Shown: one piece after another, positions 33,110 to 43,110 of the stretch | Position numbering within the stretch: position 1 is the first letter of the stretch | How the letters are laid out: each line of letters starts with the position of its first letter | Source of the DNA: Clavibacter michiganensis subsp. tessellarius | GTDB lineage: Bacteria; Actinomycetota; Actinomycetes; Actinomycetales; Microbacteriaceae | Direction of reading: 5' to 3' | Assembly: GCF_021922985.1 (NCBI RefSeq) | Contig: NZ_CP040788.1 | Location: 1,302,001 to 1,366,000, forward strand | DNA: 64,000 bases | Position numbers and translations under genes: made by a program | Notes under the pieces: generated by a model | Told to the model about the DNA's origin: nothing | Database searches by the model: none | Seen by the model: the letters and a program-made list of their open reading frames with translations, nothing else

Positions 33110-33956
33110 AGCCCGCCCCCAGGCTCGCGAGCGCGTCGTCGCTCCAGCTCTCGGCGGTCCAGCGCAGCGTCAGCTCGCCGAGCGCCTCGGGCTGGTCGAA
33201 CTCGATGGCGGCGACGCGGTACAGCTCGAGCACCGCGAGGAAGCGCGCGATCACGACGCCCGTGAGCCCGGCATCCGCCACGAGCTCGCGGAAGGTGACG
33301 GGCACCCCGACCCGCAGCCGCGCGACGACCACGGCCGCCTGCTCCCGGATGCTCACGAGCGGCGCGTGCAGGTGGTCGAGTCCCACGGTCGGCACCTCCC
33401 GCGGCGCGAGCGCGAGCAGCGCGATGGCCGCGAGGTCGGCGGGCGAGGTCGTCCAGACGAGCTCCGGCACCTGCGCCCGGAAGCGCTCCTCGAGCGGCAC
33501 GTCGCGGAAGGCGCGCGTCGACTCGGTCGCGAGGCGCTGCTGGAACCAGCTCGCCGCCTCCTTGAACGCGCGGTACTGCAGCAGGCGCGCGAACAGCAGG
33601 TCGCGCGCCTCCAGGAGCGCCACGTCCTCCGCGTCCACCAGCTCCCCCTGCGGCAGGAGCCCCACCAGCTTGAGGTCGAGCAGCGTCGCCGCGACCACGA
33701 GGAAGGAGCTGGCCTCGTCGAGGTCGTCCGGTCCGTCGAGCCCGCGGATGTGCGCGATGAACTCGTTGGTCACGAGGCTCAGGCTCACCTCGGTGATGTC
33801 CATCTCGTGGCTGCCGATGAGCGACAGCAGCAGGTCGAACGGCCCCTCGAAGTTGCCGATGCTGACACGGAACGCGCGCTCGGGATCCGTCCGCGGCGCG
33901 TCCTCCACCGCGAGGCCGGCGCCGGCCGGGGACGAGCCCCTACGCGACGGCGCCAC
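33099..33956 (-). CDS. scpA: segregation and condensation protein ScpA
   Basis: A 285-residue kleisin of the bacterial SMC complex. The N-terminal SMC-binding region is FEGPFDLLLSLIGSHEMDITE, then EASSFLVVAATLLDLKLVGLLP and DVALLEARDLLFARLLQYRAFKEAA; the C-terminal winged helix is PVTFRELVADAGLTGVVIARFLAVLELYR. The GTG at 33956 overlaps the parA stop by 17 nt; a GTG at 33908 would drop 16 unconserved residues and is an alternative start. It sits between parA and scpB, as in most actinobacteria. Confidence 0.93.
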   Translation of the reverse strand: MAPSRRGSSPAGAGLAVEDAPRTDPERAFRVSIGNFEGPFDLLLSLIGSHEMDITEVSLSLVTNEFIAHIRGLDGPDDLDEASSFLVVAATLLDLKLVGLLPQGELVDAEDVALLEARDLLFARLLQYRAFKEAASWFQQRLATESTRAFRDVPLEERFRAQVPELVWTTSPADLAAIALLALAPREVPTVGLDHLHAPLVSIREQAAVVVARLRVGVPVTFRELVADAGLTGVVIARFLAVLELYRVAAIEFDQPEALGELTLRWTAESWSDDALASLGAGYDS

Positions 33957-34824
33957 GCGCGATGAGCTCCCGCGCCACCTTGCGGTACGCGAGCGCGGCC
34001 GGGTGCTCGGGCGCGAACTGGATGATGGGCTTGCCCGCCACGGACGCGTCCGGGAACTTCACGGTGCGGCCGATCACGGTCTCCAGCACGCTCGCGTCGA
34101 ACGCCTCGACCACGCGCTGCAGGACCTCGCGCGAGTGCAGGGTGCGGGAGTCGTACATGGTCGCGAGGATCCCGTCGAGCTCGAGCCCCGGGTTCAGCCG
34201 GTCCTTGACCTTCTCGATGGTCTCGACGAGGAGCGCGACGCCGCGCAGCGCGAAGTACTCGCACTCCAGGGGGATCAGCACGCCGTGGCTCGCCGTGAGC
34301 GCGTTGACGGTGAGGAGGCCGAGGGACGGCTGGCAGTCGATGAGGATGACGTCGTAGTCGCCGCTCACCTTGCGCAGCACGCTCGCGAGGATCTGCTCGC
34401 GCGCCACCTCGTTGACGAGGTGCACCTCCGCGGCCGACAGGTCGATGTTGGCGGGGATGACGTCGAGGCCCTCGAAGCCCGTGGTCTGGATGGCCTCGCG
34501 CGGGTCCTTCACGGTGCCGAGCAGGAGGTCGTACACCGTGACCGCGTCGTGCGTCTGCACGCCGAGGCCCGCGGACAGCGCGCCCTGCGGGTCGAAGTCG
34601 ACGGCCAGCACGCGGCGGCCGTAGCTGGCGAGCGAGGCACCCAGGTTGATGGCGGTGGTCGTCTTGCCGACGCCGCCCTTCTGGTTGCAGAGGGAGATGA
34701 TCTTCGCGGGCCCGTGCCCCGCGAGCGGCTCGGGCTCGGCGAACTCGCGCAGCTCCCGGCCGGTGGGTCCGAGCACGGGGACGTCCATTCCCGGGAGCTC
34801 GGTCACATCTGGCTTGCGCGTCAC
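33940..34824 (-). CDS. ParA-family ATPase
   Basis: A 294-residue Soj-like deviant Walker ATPase. After a 40-residue N-terminal extension comes NQKGGVGKTTTAINLGASLA, with the signature Lys of the ParA/MinD family, then VDFDPQGALSAGLGV, DVILIDCQPSLGLLT and IPLECEYFALRGV. The GTG start follows AGGAAGAG. This is the second ParA copy usual in actinobacteria, linked to scpAB and xerD rather than parB, so it may help the condensin complex rather than plasmid-style partition; that is an inference from context. Confidence 0.9.
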   Translation of the reverse strand: MTRKPDVTELPGMDVPVLGPTGRELREFAEPEPLAGHGPAKIISLCNQKGGVGKTTTAINLGASLASYGRRVLAVDFDPQGALSAGLGVQTHDAVTVYDLLLGTVKDPREAIQTTGFEGLDVIPANIDLSAAEVHLVNEVAREQILASVLRKVSGDYDVILIDCQPSLGLLTVNALTASHGVLIPLECEYFALRGVALLVETIEKVKDRLNPGLELDGILATMYDSRTLHSREVLQRVVEAFDASVLETVIGRTVKFPDASVAGKPIIQFAPEHPAALAYRKVARELIARGAVA

Positions 34825-34892
34825 GTGGGTCTCTTCCTGCCGCTCCTCCGACGCCGTCCGCCGGATCCTGCGAGTCTACCGGGGAGGGTCGC

Positions 34893-35879
34893 TCACGCCC
34901 GGCGGGCACGCGGGTGCGCGGTCGTGTAGACGTCGCGCAGGGTGTCGACCGTCACGCGCGTGTAGATCTGCGTGGTCGCGACCGACGAGTGGCCGAGGAG
35001 CTCCTGCACGACGCGCACGTCGGCGCCGCCCGCGATGAGGTGCGTCGCGAACGAGTGGCGGAACGTGTGCGGCGAGATCTCCTCGGAGACGCCCGCGCGC
35101 TCGGCCGCCGCCTTGATCACGAGCCACGCGTTCTGCCGGGAGAGCGCGTGGCCGCGCAGCCCGAGGAACAGGGCGGGGGTCGCGGATCCACGCGCGGCGA
35201 GGATCGGGCGGACGCGCACGAGGTACGCGTCGACGGCCCGGCGCGCGAACGACCCGACGGGCACGATCCGCTGCTTGCCGCCCTTGCCGAGCACGCGCAC
35301 GAGCTCGTCGGCCGCGCCGTCGGGGCCGAGCACGTCGTCGACCGTCAGCGCCGTGATCTCGCTCACGCGCGCGCCGGTCGCGTACAGCAGCTCGAGCAGT
35401 GCCTTGTCGCGCACGCGGAGGGGGTCGTCGCCGTCGGTGGCGTCGAGGATCCGCCCCATCGTCTCGATCGAGACGGCCTTCGGCAGGCGGCTCGGCAGCT
35501 TCGGCGGCCGGGCGTCGGCGGACACGTCGACCTCGACGATCCCCTCCTCCAGCAGGAAGCGGTGGAACGACCGGACGCTGGAGAGCATGCGCGCGAGCGA
35601 CGACGCCGTGAGGCCGCCCTGCGCGGGGTCGCGGACGCGCTGCGCGAAGCCGGTGACGTGCGCGGGCGTCGCGTCGGCCGGATCCCGCACGCCCGACGCG
35701 GCGAGGTGCGCCGTGTAGCGGGCGAGGTCGCGGCGGTAGGCCTGGACCGTGTTGCGGGAGAGGCCGCGCTCCACCTCGACGTGCCGGAGCCAGCGGTCGA
35801 CGGCGCCACGGAGCGCGACCGGCACCTCGGGGGCGGCGTCGGGCGCCGCTCCCCCCGGTGCGTCGGCCGCGTCCGTCAC
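34893..35879 (-). CDS. xerD: tyrosine site-specific recombinase XerD
   Basis: A 328-residue recombinase that resolves chromosome dimers at dif. The N-terminal SAM-like domain is WLRHVEVERGLSRNTVQAYRRDL; catalytic residues of the C-terminal domain are visible as ATGARVSEITAL (Arg), LGKGGKQRIVPVG (Lys), SPHTFRHSFATHLIAGG (His-x-x-Arg), LGHSSVATTQIYTRV (His and the Tyr nucleophile). The start is the GTG that overlaps the upstream Nudix stop by 4 nt. A 25-residue Ala/Pro N-terminal tail is outside the fold. Placement upstream of parA and scpAB is the standard core order, so it is not a mobile-element integrase. Confidence 0.94.
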   Translation of the reverse strand: MTDAADAPGGAAPDAAPEVPVALRGAVDRWLRHVEVERGLSRNTVQAYRRDLARYTAHLAASGVRDPADATPAHVTGFAQRVRDPAQGGLTASSLARMLSSVRSFHRFLLEEGIVEVDVSADARPPKLPSRLPKAVSIETMGRILDATDGDDPLRVRDKALLELLYATGARVSEITALTVDDVLGPDGAADELVRVLGKGGKQRIVPVGSFARRAVDAYLVRVRPILAARGSATPALFLGLRGHALSRQNAWLVIKAAAERAGVSEEISPHTFRHSFATHLIAGGADVRVVQELLGHSSVATTQIYTRVTVDTLRDVYTTAHPRARRA

Positions 35880-36543
35880 GAGGCGGGCGCGGACCCGTCG
35901 TCGCGGAGCTTCGGGTGCCTTGGCCAGGGCGCGTCCGCGGGGCCGAGCGTCGTCCAGCCGCGCGAGCGCGCCACGTGCGCCTGGAGCACCGCGATCACGG
36001 TCGACGGGTTCTGGATCCGCCGCTCGAGCACCGCGGTGACGACCTCGTCGAGGTCCACCCAGCGCTTCTCGATGTCGGCCTCCTCGTCCGTGCGCGCGAA
36101 CGCCTCCGCCGTGGCGGTGAGGCCGCGCGCGAGGTACACGCGGATCGCCTCGTCGCTGCCCCCGGGCGTCGTGAGGAACTCCGCGAGCACGCTCCAGTCG
36201 GCGGCCTCGAGGTCGGCCTCCTCCGCCAGCTCGCGCTGCACGGCGGCGAGCGGCGGCTCGTCGGTCACGTCGAGGAGCCCGGCCGGGATCTCCCACTCGC
36301 GCATCCGCACTGGGTGCCGGTACTGCTTGATGAGGAGCACGCGGTCCTCGTCGTCGATCGCGAGCACCGCGACGGCGCCCGTGTGGTCGACGAACTCCCG
36401 CGTGATCTCCGCGTGGCCGTACCGGAACGTCTCGCGCCGGACGTCCCAGACCATGCCCGCGAACGCCTTCTCGCTCGACGTGATCTCGTACGCGGCCGGG
36501 TCGTCGACCAGCTCGGCGTCGCCGGATCCGCTCACGGCGTCCG

Positions 36544-36547
<4 letters not shown>
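35876..36547 (-). CDS. ADP-ribose pyrophosphatase-like Nudix hydrolase
   Basis: A 223-residue Nudix enzyme. The N-terminal beta domain is [30 protein letters not shown], typical of ADP-ribose pyrophosphatases, then [19 protein letters not shown] and the Nudix box continuing with [13 protein letters not shown]. In the common box the form is GX5EX7REUXEEXGU; here the G is in [10 protein letters not shown] and Gly of EEXG is replaced by Asp (EEADL), a mild variant. Likely hydrolyses ADP-ribose to AMP and ribose-5-phosphate. Its GTG overlaps the pyrG stop, and its stop overlaps xerD, the usual pyrG-nudix-xerD order. Confidence 0.9.
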
Positions 36548-38283
<1,736 letters not shown>

Positions 38284-38345
38284 GGGCTTCCATCCTACGT
38301 GGGAATCGGCGCGCCGCCACACCCCCGACGCGCCGCGTCCCCGCG

Positions 38346-40061
38346 TCAGCGCAGCGACGCCGCCGTCTCCACGAGCTCGCGCGCGTGCGCCAGGCCGCTC
38401 TCGCTGTCCGGCAGGCCCGAGAGCAGGCGCGCCATCTCCTGGATCCGCGCGTCGCCCTCGAGCTGCGTGACGCTGGAGGCCGTGACCTGCCCGTCGCCGC
38501 CCTTGACGACGCGCAGGTGGTTCGTGGAGAACGCCGCGACCTGCGCGAGGTGGGTGACCACGATGACCTGCGCGCGCTCGGCCAGCCGCGCGAGCCGCCG
38601 GCCGATCTCGATGGCGGCCGCGCCGCCGACGCCCGCGTCGACCTCGTCGAACACGAAGGTGGGCACGGGGTCGTCGCCCGCCACCACGACCTCGATGGCG
38701 AGCATCACGCGCGACAGCTCGCCACCGGACGCCCCGCGGCCGAGCGGCCGCGCCTCGGCGCCCGCGTGCGGCCGCAGCAGGATCTCGACGCGGTCGGCGC
38801 CCGACAGCGCGGGCTCCTCCCGCGGGCTCACGCGCACGTCGAGCGACGCGTCGGCCATCGCGAGCGCGCCGAGCTCCGCGGTGACGGCGTCCGCGAGACG
38901 CGCGCCGGCCTCCTCCCGGACGGCCGTGACGCGGGCGCCCAGCTCGCCGACGAGTTGCTCGTCGCGCTCCACCTCGACGCGCAGCAGGTCGATCCGGTCG
39001 GTGTCGCCGTCGAGCTCGAGGAGGCGCGCGCTGCCCGTGTCGAGGAAGGCGAGCGCGTCCTCCACGGTGGGCCCGTGCACGCGGGTGAGGGCCGCGAGCT
39101 CGGCCCGGCGGTCCTGCAGCGACTCGAGCTCGCGGGCGCCGTCGGCGTCGAGCCCCGCGAGGTAGCCCGAGAGCTGCACGGCGATCTCGGAGACGAGGAT
39201 GCGCGCGCTGTCGAGCGACTCGATGACCTCGGCGAGCCCGGGGTCGTGCGCGGCGACGCGGTCGAGGCGCCGGTGCGCGGTGTCGAGCACCGAGGCGGCG
39301 TCGGCCGTCTCCCCCGCCGCGTCCTCCGACGACATGAGCTCGTGCGCGGCGGACGCCGCCGCCCGCAGGTCCTCGAGGTTCGTGAGGCGGTCGATGCGCT
39401 CGCGCAGCTCCTCGTCCTCGCCGGGCTGGGGCGCGACCGCCTCGATCGCGTCGATGGCCGCACGGAGGTCCTCGGCCTCGCGCGTGCGGGCGTCCTGCTC
39501 CGTGACGAGCCGGTCGAGCTCCGCGCGGGCGGCCTGCCAGCGCCGGAAGACCTCCTGGTACTCGGCGAGCACGGGCGCGAGCGCGGATCCGGCGAAGCGG
39601 TCGAGGGCCTGCCGCTGCGCCGTGGACGACCGCAGCCGCATCTGGTCGGACTGGCCGTGCACCACGACGAGCTGCTCGCCGATCTCCGTGAGCAGCGCCG
39701 CGGGGGCGCCCCGGCCGCCGACCGAGGCCCGGCTGCGCCCCTCGGACGACAGCTGCCGCGTGACGATGAGCTCGCCGCGCGTGCCGTCGCCGAAGGGGTC
39801 GACGTCTCCCCCGGCGTCGCGCACGCGTTCGGGCACGGGCCCGTCGGCCGCGATGATCCAGCGGCCTTCGACGACCGCGCGCTCGCTCCCCTGCCGCACG
39901 GCGCCCGAGTCGGCGCGCGCGCCGAGCAGCAGCCCGAGGGCGGTGACGACCATGGTCTTGCCCGCGCCGGTCTCGCCCGTGACGGCCGTGAAGCCCGGCC
40001 CGAGCGGCAGCGTGGCCTGGCCGATCACCCCGAGGTCGCGGATGGTGATCTCCTCAATCAC
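38346..40061 (-). CDS. recN: DNA repair protein RecN
   Basis: A 571-residue SMC-like ATPase for double-strand break repair. Walker A is [12 protein letters not shown] near residues 29-40; the ABC signature is [14 protein letters not shown] and Walker B is [14 protein letters not shown], followed by [14 protein letters not shown]. The middle 200 residues are a coiled coil. The start is GTG (GTGATTGAGGAG); it overlaps nadK by 8 nt. A recN-nadK-tlyA string is standard in actinobacteria. No SOS (LexA) box was found upstream, since the gene is read through from nadK. Confidence 0.95.
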   Translation of the reverse strand: MIEEITIRDLGVIGQATLPLGPGFTAVTGETGAGKTMVVTALGLLLGARADSGAVRQGSERAVVEGRWIIAADGPVPERVRDAGGDVDPFGDGTRGELIVTRQLSSEGRSRASVGGRGAPAALLTEIGEQLVVVHGQSDQMRLRSSTAQRQALDRFAGSALAPVLAEYQEVFRRWQAARAELDRLVTEQDARTREAEDLRAAIDAIEAVAPQPGEDEELRERIDRLTNLEDLRAAASAAHELMSSEDAAGETADAASVLDTAHRRLDRVAAHDPGLAEVIESLDSARILVSEIAVQLSGYLAGLDADGARELESLQDRRAELAALTRVHGPTVEDALAFLDTGSARLLELDGDTDRIDLLRVEVERDEQLVGELGARVTAVREEAGARLADAVTAELGALAMADASLDVRVSPREEPALSGADRVEILLRPHAGAEARPLGRGASGGELSRVMLAIEVVVAGDDPVPTFVFDEVDAGVGGAAAIEIGRRLARLAERAQVIVVTHLAQVAAFSTNHLRVVKGGDGQVTASSVTQLEGDARIQEMARLLSGLPDSESGLAHARELVETAASLR

Positions 40062-40980
40062 GGTCGACGGGCCCCCTCCAGCCGGTGACCGGCAGCTCGA
40101 ACTTGTTCACGAGGCGGTCGGTGAACGGCGACTGCTTGAGGCGCGCGAGGCGCACGGGGATGGTGGACCGCCGCGCCTCGACGCGCGCCCCGGGCGGCAT
40201 GTCCCGCGTGCGCCGGCCGTCGCACCACAGCACGCCGGAGCCGGAGGTGCGGCTGAGCACCTCGACGGCGACCGTGGACTCCGGCCCCACGACGAGCGAC
40301 CGCGCGAAGAGCGTGTGCGGGCTGAGCGGCACCACGAGCATGGCCTCGAGGCTCGGCCACACGATGGGGCCACCGGCCGAGAACGCGTACGCCGTGGATC
40401 CGGTGGGCGTCGACACGACCATGCCGTCGCAGCCGTAGGACGCGAGCGGCCGCCCGTCGATCTCGACCACCACCTCGAGCATCCGCTCGCGGCTGGCCTT
40501 CTCGACGGTCGCCTCGTTGAGCGCCCAGGTGCGGTAGACGATGTCGGCGCCGACCTTGAGGGTGACGTCGAGCGTCATGCGCTCCTCGACCGTGTAGTCC
40601 CGGTCGAGCACGCGACGCACGGTGGCCGTGAGGTCCTCCCGCTCGCTCTCGGCCAGGAAGCCGACGTGCCCGAGGTTGACGCCGAGCAGCGGCACCGACG
40701 TGCCGCGCACGAGCTCGGCCGAACGGAGGATGGTGCCGTCGCCGCCGAGCACGATGACGATCTCGAGGTCGGCCGTCTGCACGTCCTCGCCGAGCACCGC
40801 CACCCCGGCCATCTCGGGCGCGAACGGCAGGATGTCGGCCTTCTCCTCGGCGGTGAGCACGATGCGCACGTCGGCCTCGGCCAGCTGCGCGCACACGCTG
40901 AGCGCCGCGTCGATGGAGTCGCGCCGTCCCGTGTGGGACACGACCAGGATGTGCCTCGCGGGTCCAGCCACTTCGCTCAC
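40054..40980 (-). CDS. nadK: NAD kinase
   Basis: A 308-residue ATP/polyphosphate-dependent NAD kinase. The family marks are IVLGGDGTILRSAEL, LGVNLGHVGFLAE, and YGCDGMVVSTPTGSTAYAFSAGGPIVWP, the conserved NAD-site block. The GTG at 40980, overlapping the tlyA stop by 4 nt, is preferred to an ATG at 41013 that would lie inside tlyA by 36 nt. It supplies NADP for the cell. Coupled upstream to tlyA and downstream to recN. Confidence 0.95.
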   Translation of the reverse strand: MSEVAGPARHILVVSHTGRRDSIDAALSVCAQLAEADVRIVLTAEEKADILPFAPEMAGVAVLGEDVQTADLEIVIVLGGDGTILRSAELVRGTSVPLLGVNLGHVGFLAESEREDLTATVRRVLDRDYTVEERMTLDVTLKVGADIVYRTWALNEATVEKASRERMLEVVVEIDGRPLASYGCDGMVVSTPTGSTAYAFSAGGPIVWPSLEAMLVVPLSPHTLFARSLVVGPESTVAVEVLSRTSGSGVLWCDGRRTRDMPPGARVEARRSTIPVRLARLKQSPFTDRLVNKFELPVTGWRGPVDRD

Positions 40981-41816
40981 GCTCCTGTGATCTCGTTCGA
41001 CGTCGATCTCCATTGTGTCGGATTGCTCCCCGCGCGACCGCTGAACCAGGCGAGGTACTCGTGGTTCCCGGCCCCTCCCACGATGGGGGAGGGGACGAGG
41101 CCGGCGGTCCCGAGGCCCAGGTCCCATGCGGCCCAGAGCACGCGCATCACGGCGTCGTCGCGGAGCCCCGGGTCGTGCACGATGCCCTCGCGGATCCCGG
41201 TGCGCCCCACCTCGAACTGCGGCTTGACGAGCAGCACGAGGTCGGCGTCGGGCGACGCCGTGCGGGCGAGAGCCGGCAGCACGAGCCCGAGCGAGATGAA
41301 GGACAGGTCCCCCACCACCAGGTCGGGCGCCTCCGCCTCGCCGCCGAGCGCGCCCGCGAGCGTCTCGGGCGTGAGGTCCCGCACGTTGAAGCCCTCCACG
41401 ACGTCGACGCGCGCGTCCCCGCGGATGAGCGGATCCAGCTGACCGTGGCCCACGTCGAGCGCGACGACCCGCCGGGCCCCGCGCTCCAGCAGCACCTGCG
41501 TGAACCCGCCCGTGGACGCGCCGACGTCGAGCGCCCGCCGCCCCGCGACCCGCACGCCCGGGAAGGCGTCGAGCGCGCCGATGAGCTTGTGGGCGCCGCG
41601 GCTGACGTACGCGTCGGTGCCCGCGACGGCGACCGCGGATCCCGGGAGCACCCGGAAGGACGGCTTCACCACGACGCGCCCGTCGACCGTGACGAGGCCG
41701 TCGGCGATGAGCCGGGCGGCGTGCGTCCGCGATCGGGCGAGGCCGAGGGCGGGCAGGGCGGCGTCGAGCCTCATGTCCCCGCCCGAGGAGGAGGGGTCGT
41801 CCGTCGCGTCAGCCAC
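40977..41816 (-). CDS. tlyA: TlyA-type rRNA (cytidine-2'-O)-methyltransferase
   Basis: A 279-residue protein with an N-terminal S4 RNA-binding domain (MRLDAALPALGLARSRTHAA) and an FtsJ-like methyltransferase domain: DVGASTGGFTQVLLERGA is the AdoMet loop, VALDVGHGQLDP follows, and LVVGDLSFISLG and LVKPQFE give the K-D-K-E pattern of 2'-O-methyltransferases. Mycobacterial TlyA methylates 16S and 23S rRNA and confers capreomycin sensitivity. Translation may start at the GTG at 41816 or the ATG at 41774, where the S4 domain begins. Its GTG overlaps the small upstream gene by 8 nt. Confidence 0.93.
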   Translation of the reverse strand: MADATDDPSSSGGDMRLDAALPALGLARSRTHAARLIADGLVTVDGRVVVKPSFRVLPGSAVAVAGTDAYVSRGAHKLIGALDAFPGVRVAGRRALDVGASTGGFTQVLLERGARRVVALDVGHGQLDPLIRGDARVDVVEGFNVRDLTPETLAGALGGEAEAPDLVVGDLSFISLGLVLPALARTASPDADLVLLVKPQFEVGRTGIREGIVHDPGLRDDAVMRVLWAAWDLGLGTAGLVPSPIVGGAGNHEYLAWFSGRAGSNPTQWRSTSNEITGA

Positions 41817-42060
41817 GCGATGACGCCCCGTCGCCGCCCTCGAGCCGCGCGCGCAGCTCGTCGTGGAGCAGGGCGAAGGACGCGGCGCGCTCCCCCAGGG
41901 GCTGTCCCTCGATCAGCTCGAGCCGGGAGACCAGCTCCTCGGCGACGTCCGCGTCGCCGGCGGCGCCCTCGGCAGCGTCCGACGGCGCGTCGACGATGCC
42001 CACGGCATCAGCCGCGGCGGCCGCGTCACCCGATCCGCGGATGCCCGCCTCGTCGCTCAC
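41809..42060 (-). CDS. small acidic actinobacterial protein
   Basis: An 83-residue protein, GTG start. The N-terminal 45 residues are Ala/Asp/Gly-rich and disordered; the C-terminal 35 residues (VSRLELIEGQPLGERAASFA, then LHDELRARLEG) form a conserved helical motif that I have seen between the HAD phosphatase and tlyA in many actinobacteria. No function is known. It lies in the same leftward operon, 9 nt after the HAD gene stop. Confidence 0.75.
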   Translation of the reverse strand: MSDEAGIRGSGDAAAAADAVGIVDAPSDAAEGAAGDADVAEELVSRLELIEGQPLGERAASFALLHDELRARLEGGDGASSRG

Positions 42061-42069
42061 CCCGCCACG

Positions 42070-43110
42070 CTACGCCCGGCCGGCGCCGGTGGCGCCCGCC
42101 GCGACGTAGAGGGACTCGGGCACGTCGAGCCCGTAGATGGGCCGTCCGGAGTTCCAGATGACCGCGCACGCCGCACGCAGCGTGTCGATCGTGGAGCCGC
42201 CGTCCTTCACGACCTCGACCCGGTCGCCGACGATGCGGACGGACGCCTTCCCGACGGTCGCCACGCTCCCCTGCCCCGAGAACCGCGTCTCCGGGTAGGG
42301 CTCGTGCAGCTGACCGAGGTGCTCGAGGATGAAGGTGGGCCGCTGGTCCTCCTCCGCCGCGAGCAGCTGCTTGGCCCGGTCGATCCCCGTGAGCACGTGC
42401 ACGGACGCCATGCCCGCGCGCGTGGCGCCCAGGATGTCCGTGTCGAGCCGGTCGCCGAGGAACACCGGCCGCTCGGCGCCGAACCGCTCGCGAGCGACGT
42501 CGAAGATCGGCGTCTCGGGCTTGCCGGCGACCACCGGCAGGCGCCCGACGGCCGTGTGGACGGCGGAGACGAGGGTCCCGTTGCCGGGCGCGATGCCGCG
42601 CGCGACGGGGATCGTCCAGTCGGTGTTGGTCGCGACCCAGACGACGTCCGGGTCCGCCAGCGCGAAGGACGCCTCGGCGAGCTGGGCCCAGCCGACCTCG
42701 GGCGCGAAGCCCTGGACGACGGCGATCGGGCGATCCTCGACCGAGCGGGTCACGACGTACCCGGCCTTCTCGAGCTCGTGCACGAGGCCCTCGCCGCCGA
42801 CGACGAGCACGGTGGATCCGGCCGGTACGCGATCCGCGAGCAGCCGGAGGGCGGCCTGCGGCGACGTGACGACGTCCTCGGGCGCCACGGTCAGCCCGAG
42901 CGAGCTCAGGTGCTCCGCGACGGAGGCGTCCGTGCGCGATGCGTTGTTCGTGATGTAGCCGAGCCGCAGCCCCGCGGCGGCCGCGGCGTTCAGCGCGTCG
43001 ACCGCGTGCGGGATGCTGTCGGGACCCGCGTACACGACCCCGTCGAGGTCGGCGAGGATCACGTCGACCCCGTCCAGCGGCGTGCTGCCCTTGGCCGCCC
43101 TAGCGAACAT
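42070..43110 (-). CDS. HAD-superfamily class IIA phosphatase
   Basis: A 346-residue hydrolase of the NagD/PGP group. Motif I is LADLDGVVYAGPD (Asp nucleophile near residue 21), motif II is GYITNNASRTD, motif III Lys is in VVAGKPETPIF and motif IV is FLGDRLDTDILGATRAGM, all typical. A C-terminal extension of about 75 residues (GSVATVGKASVRIVGDRVEV and beyond) is shared with actinobacterial members. Substrate unknown, perhaps a glycerol phosphate or sugar phosphate. It begins inside the last codons of the upstream TPR gene (11-nt overlap). Confidence 0.92.
   Translation of the reverse strand: MFARAAKGSTPLDGVDVILADLDGVVYAGPDSIPHAVDALNAAAAAGLRLGYITNNASRTDASVAEHLSSLGLTVAPEDVVTSPQAALRLLADRVPAGSTVLVVGGEGLVHELEKAGYVVTRSVEDRPIAVVQGFAPEVGWAQLAEASFALADPDVVWVATNTDWTIPVARGIAPGNGTLVSAVHTAVGRLPVVAGKPETPIFDVARERFGAERPVFLGDRLDTDILGATRAGMASVHVLTGIDRAKQLLAAEEDQRPTFILEHLGQLHEPYPETRFSGQGSVATVGKASVRIVGDRVEVVKDGGSTIDTLRAACAVIWNSGRPIYGLDVPESLYVAAGATGAGRA

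Noticed and set aside
33940..34824. parA as a plasmid partition gene
   Set aside because: No parB or parS is adjacent and the gene sits in the conserved xerD-parA-scpA-scpB string.
34893..35879. Tyrosine recombinase as part of a mobile element
   Set aside because: Its neighbours and operon position are those of core xerD; no att sites or phage genes adjoin.
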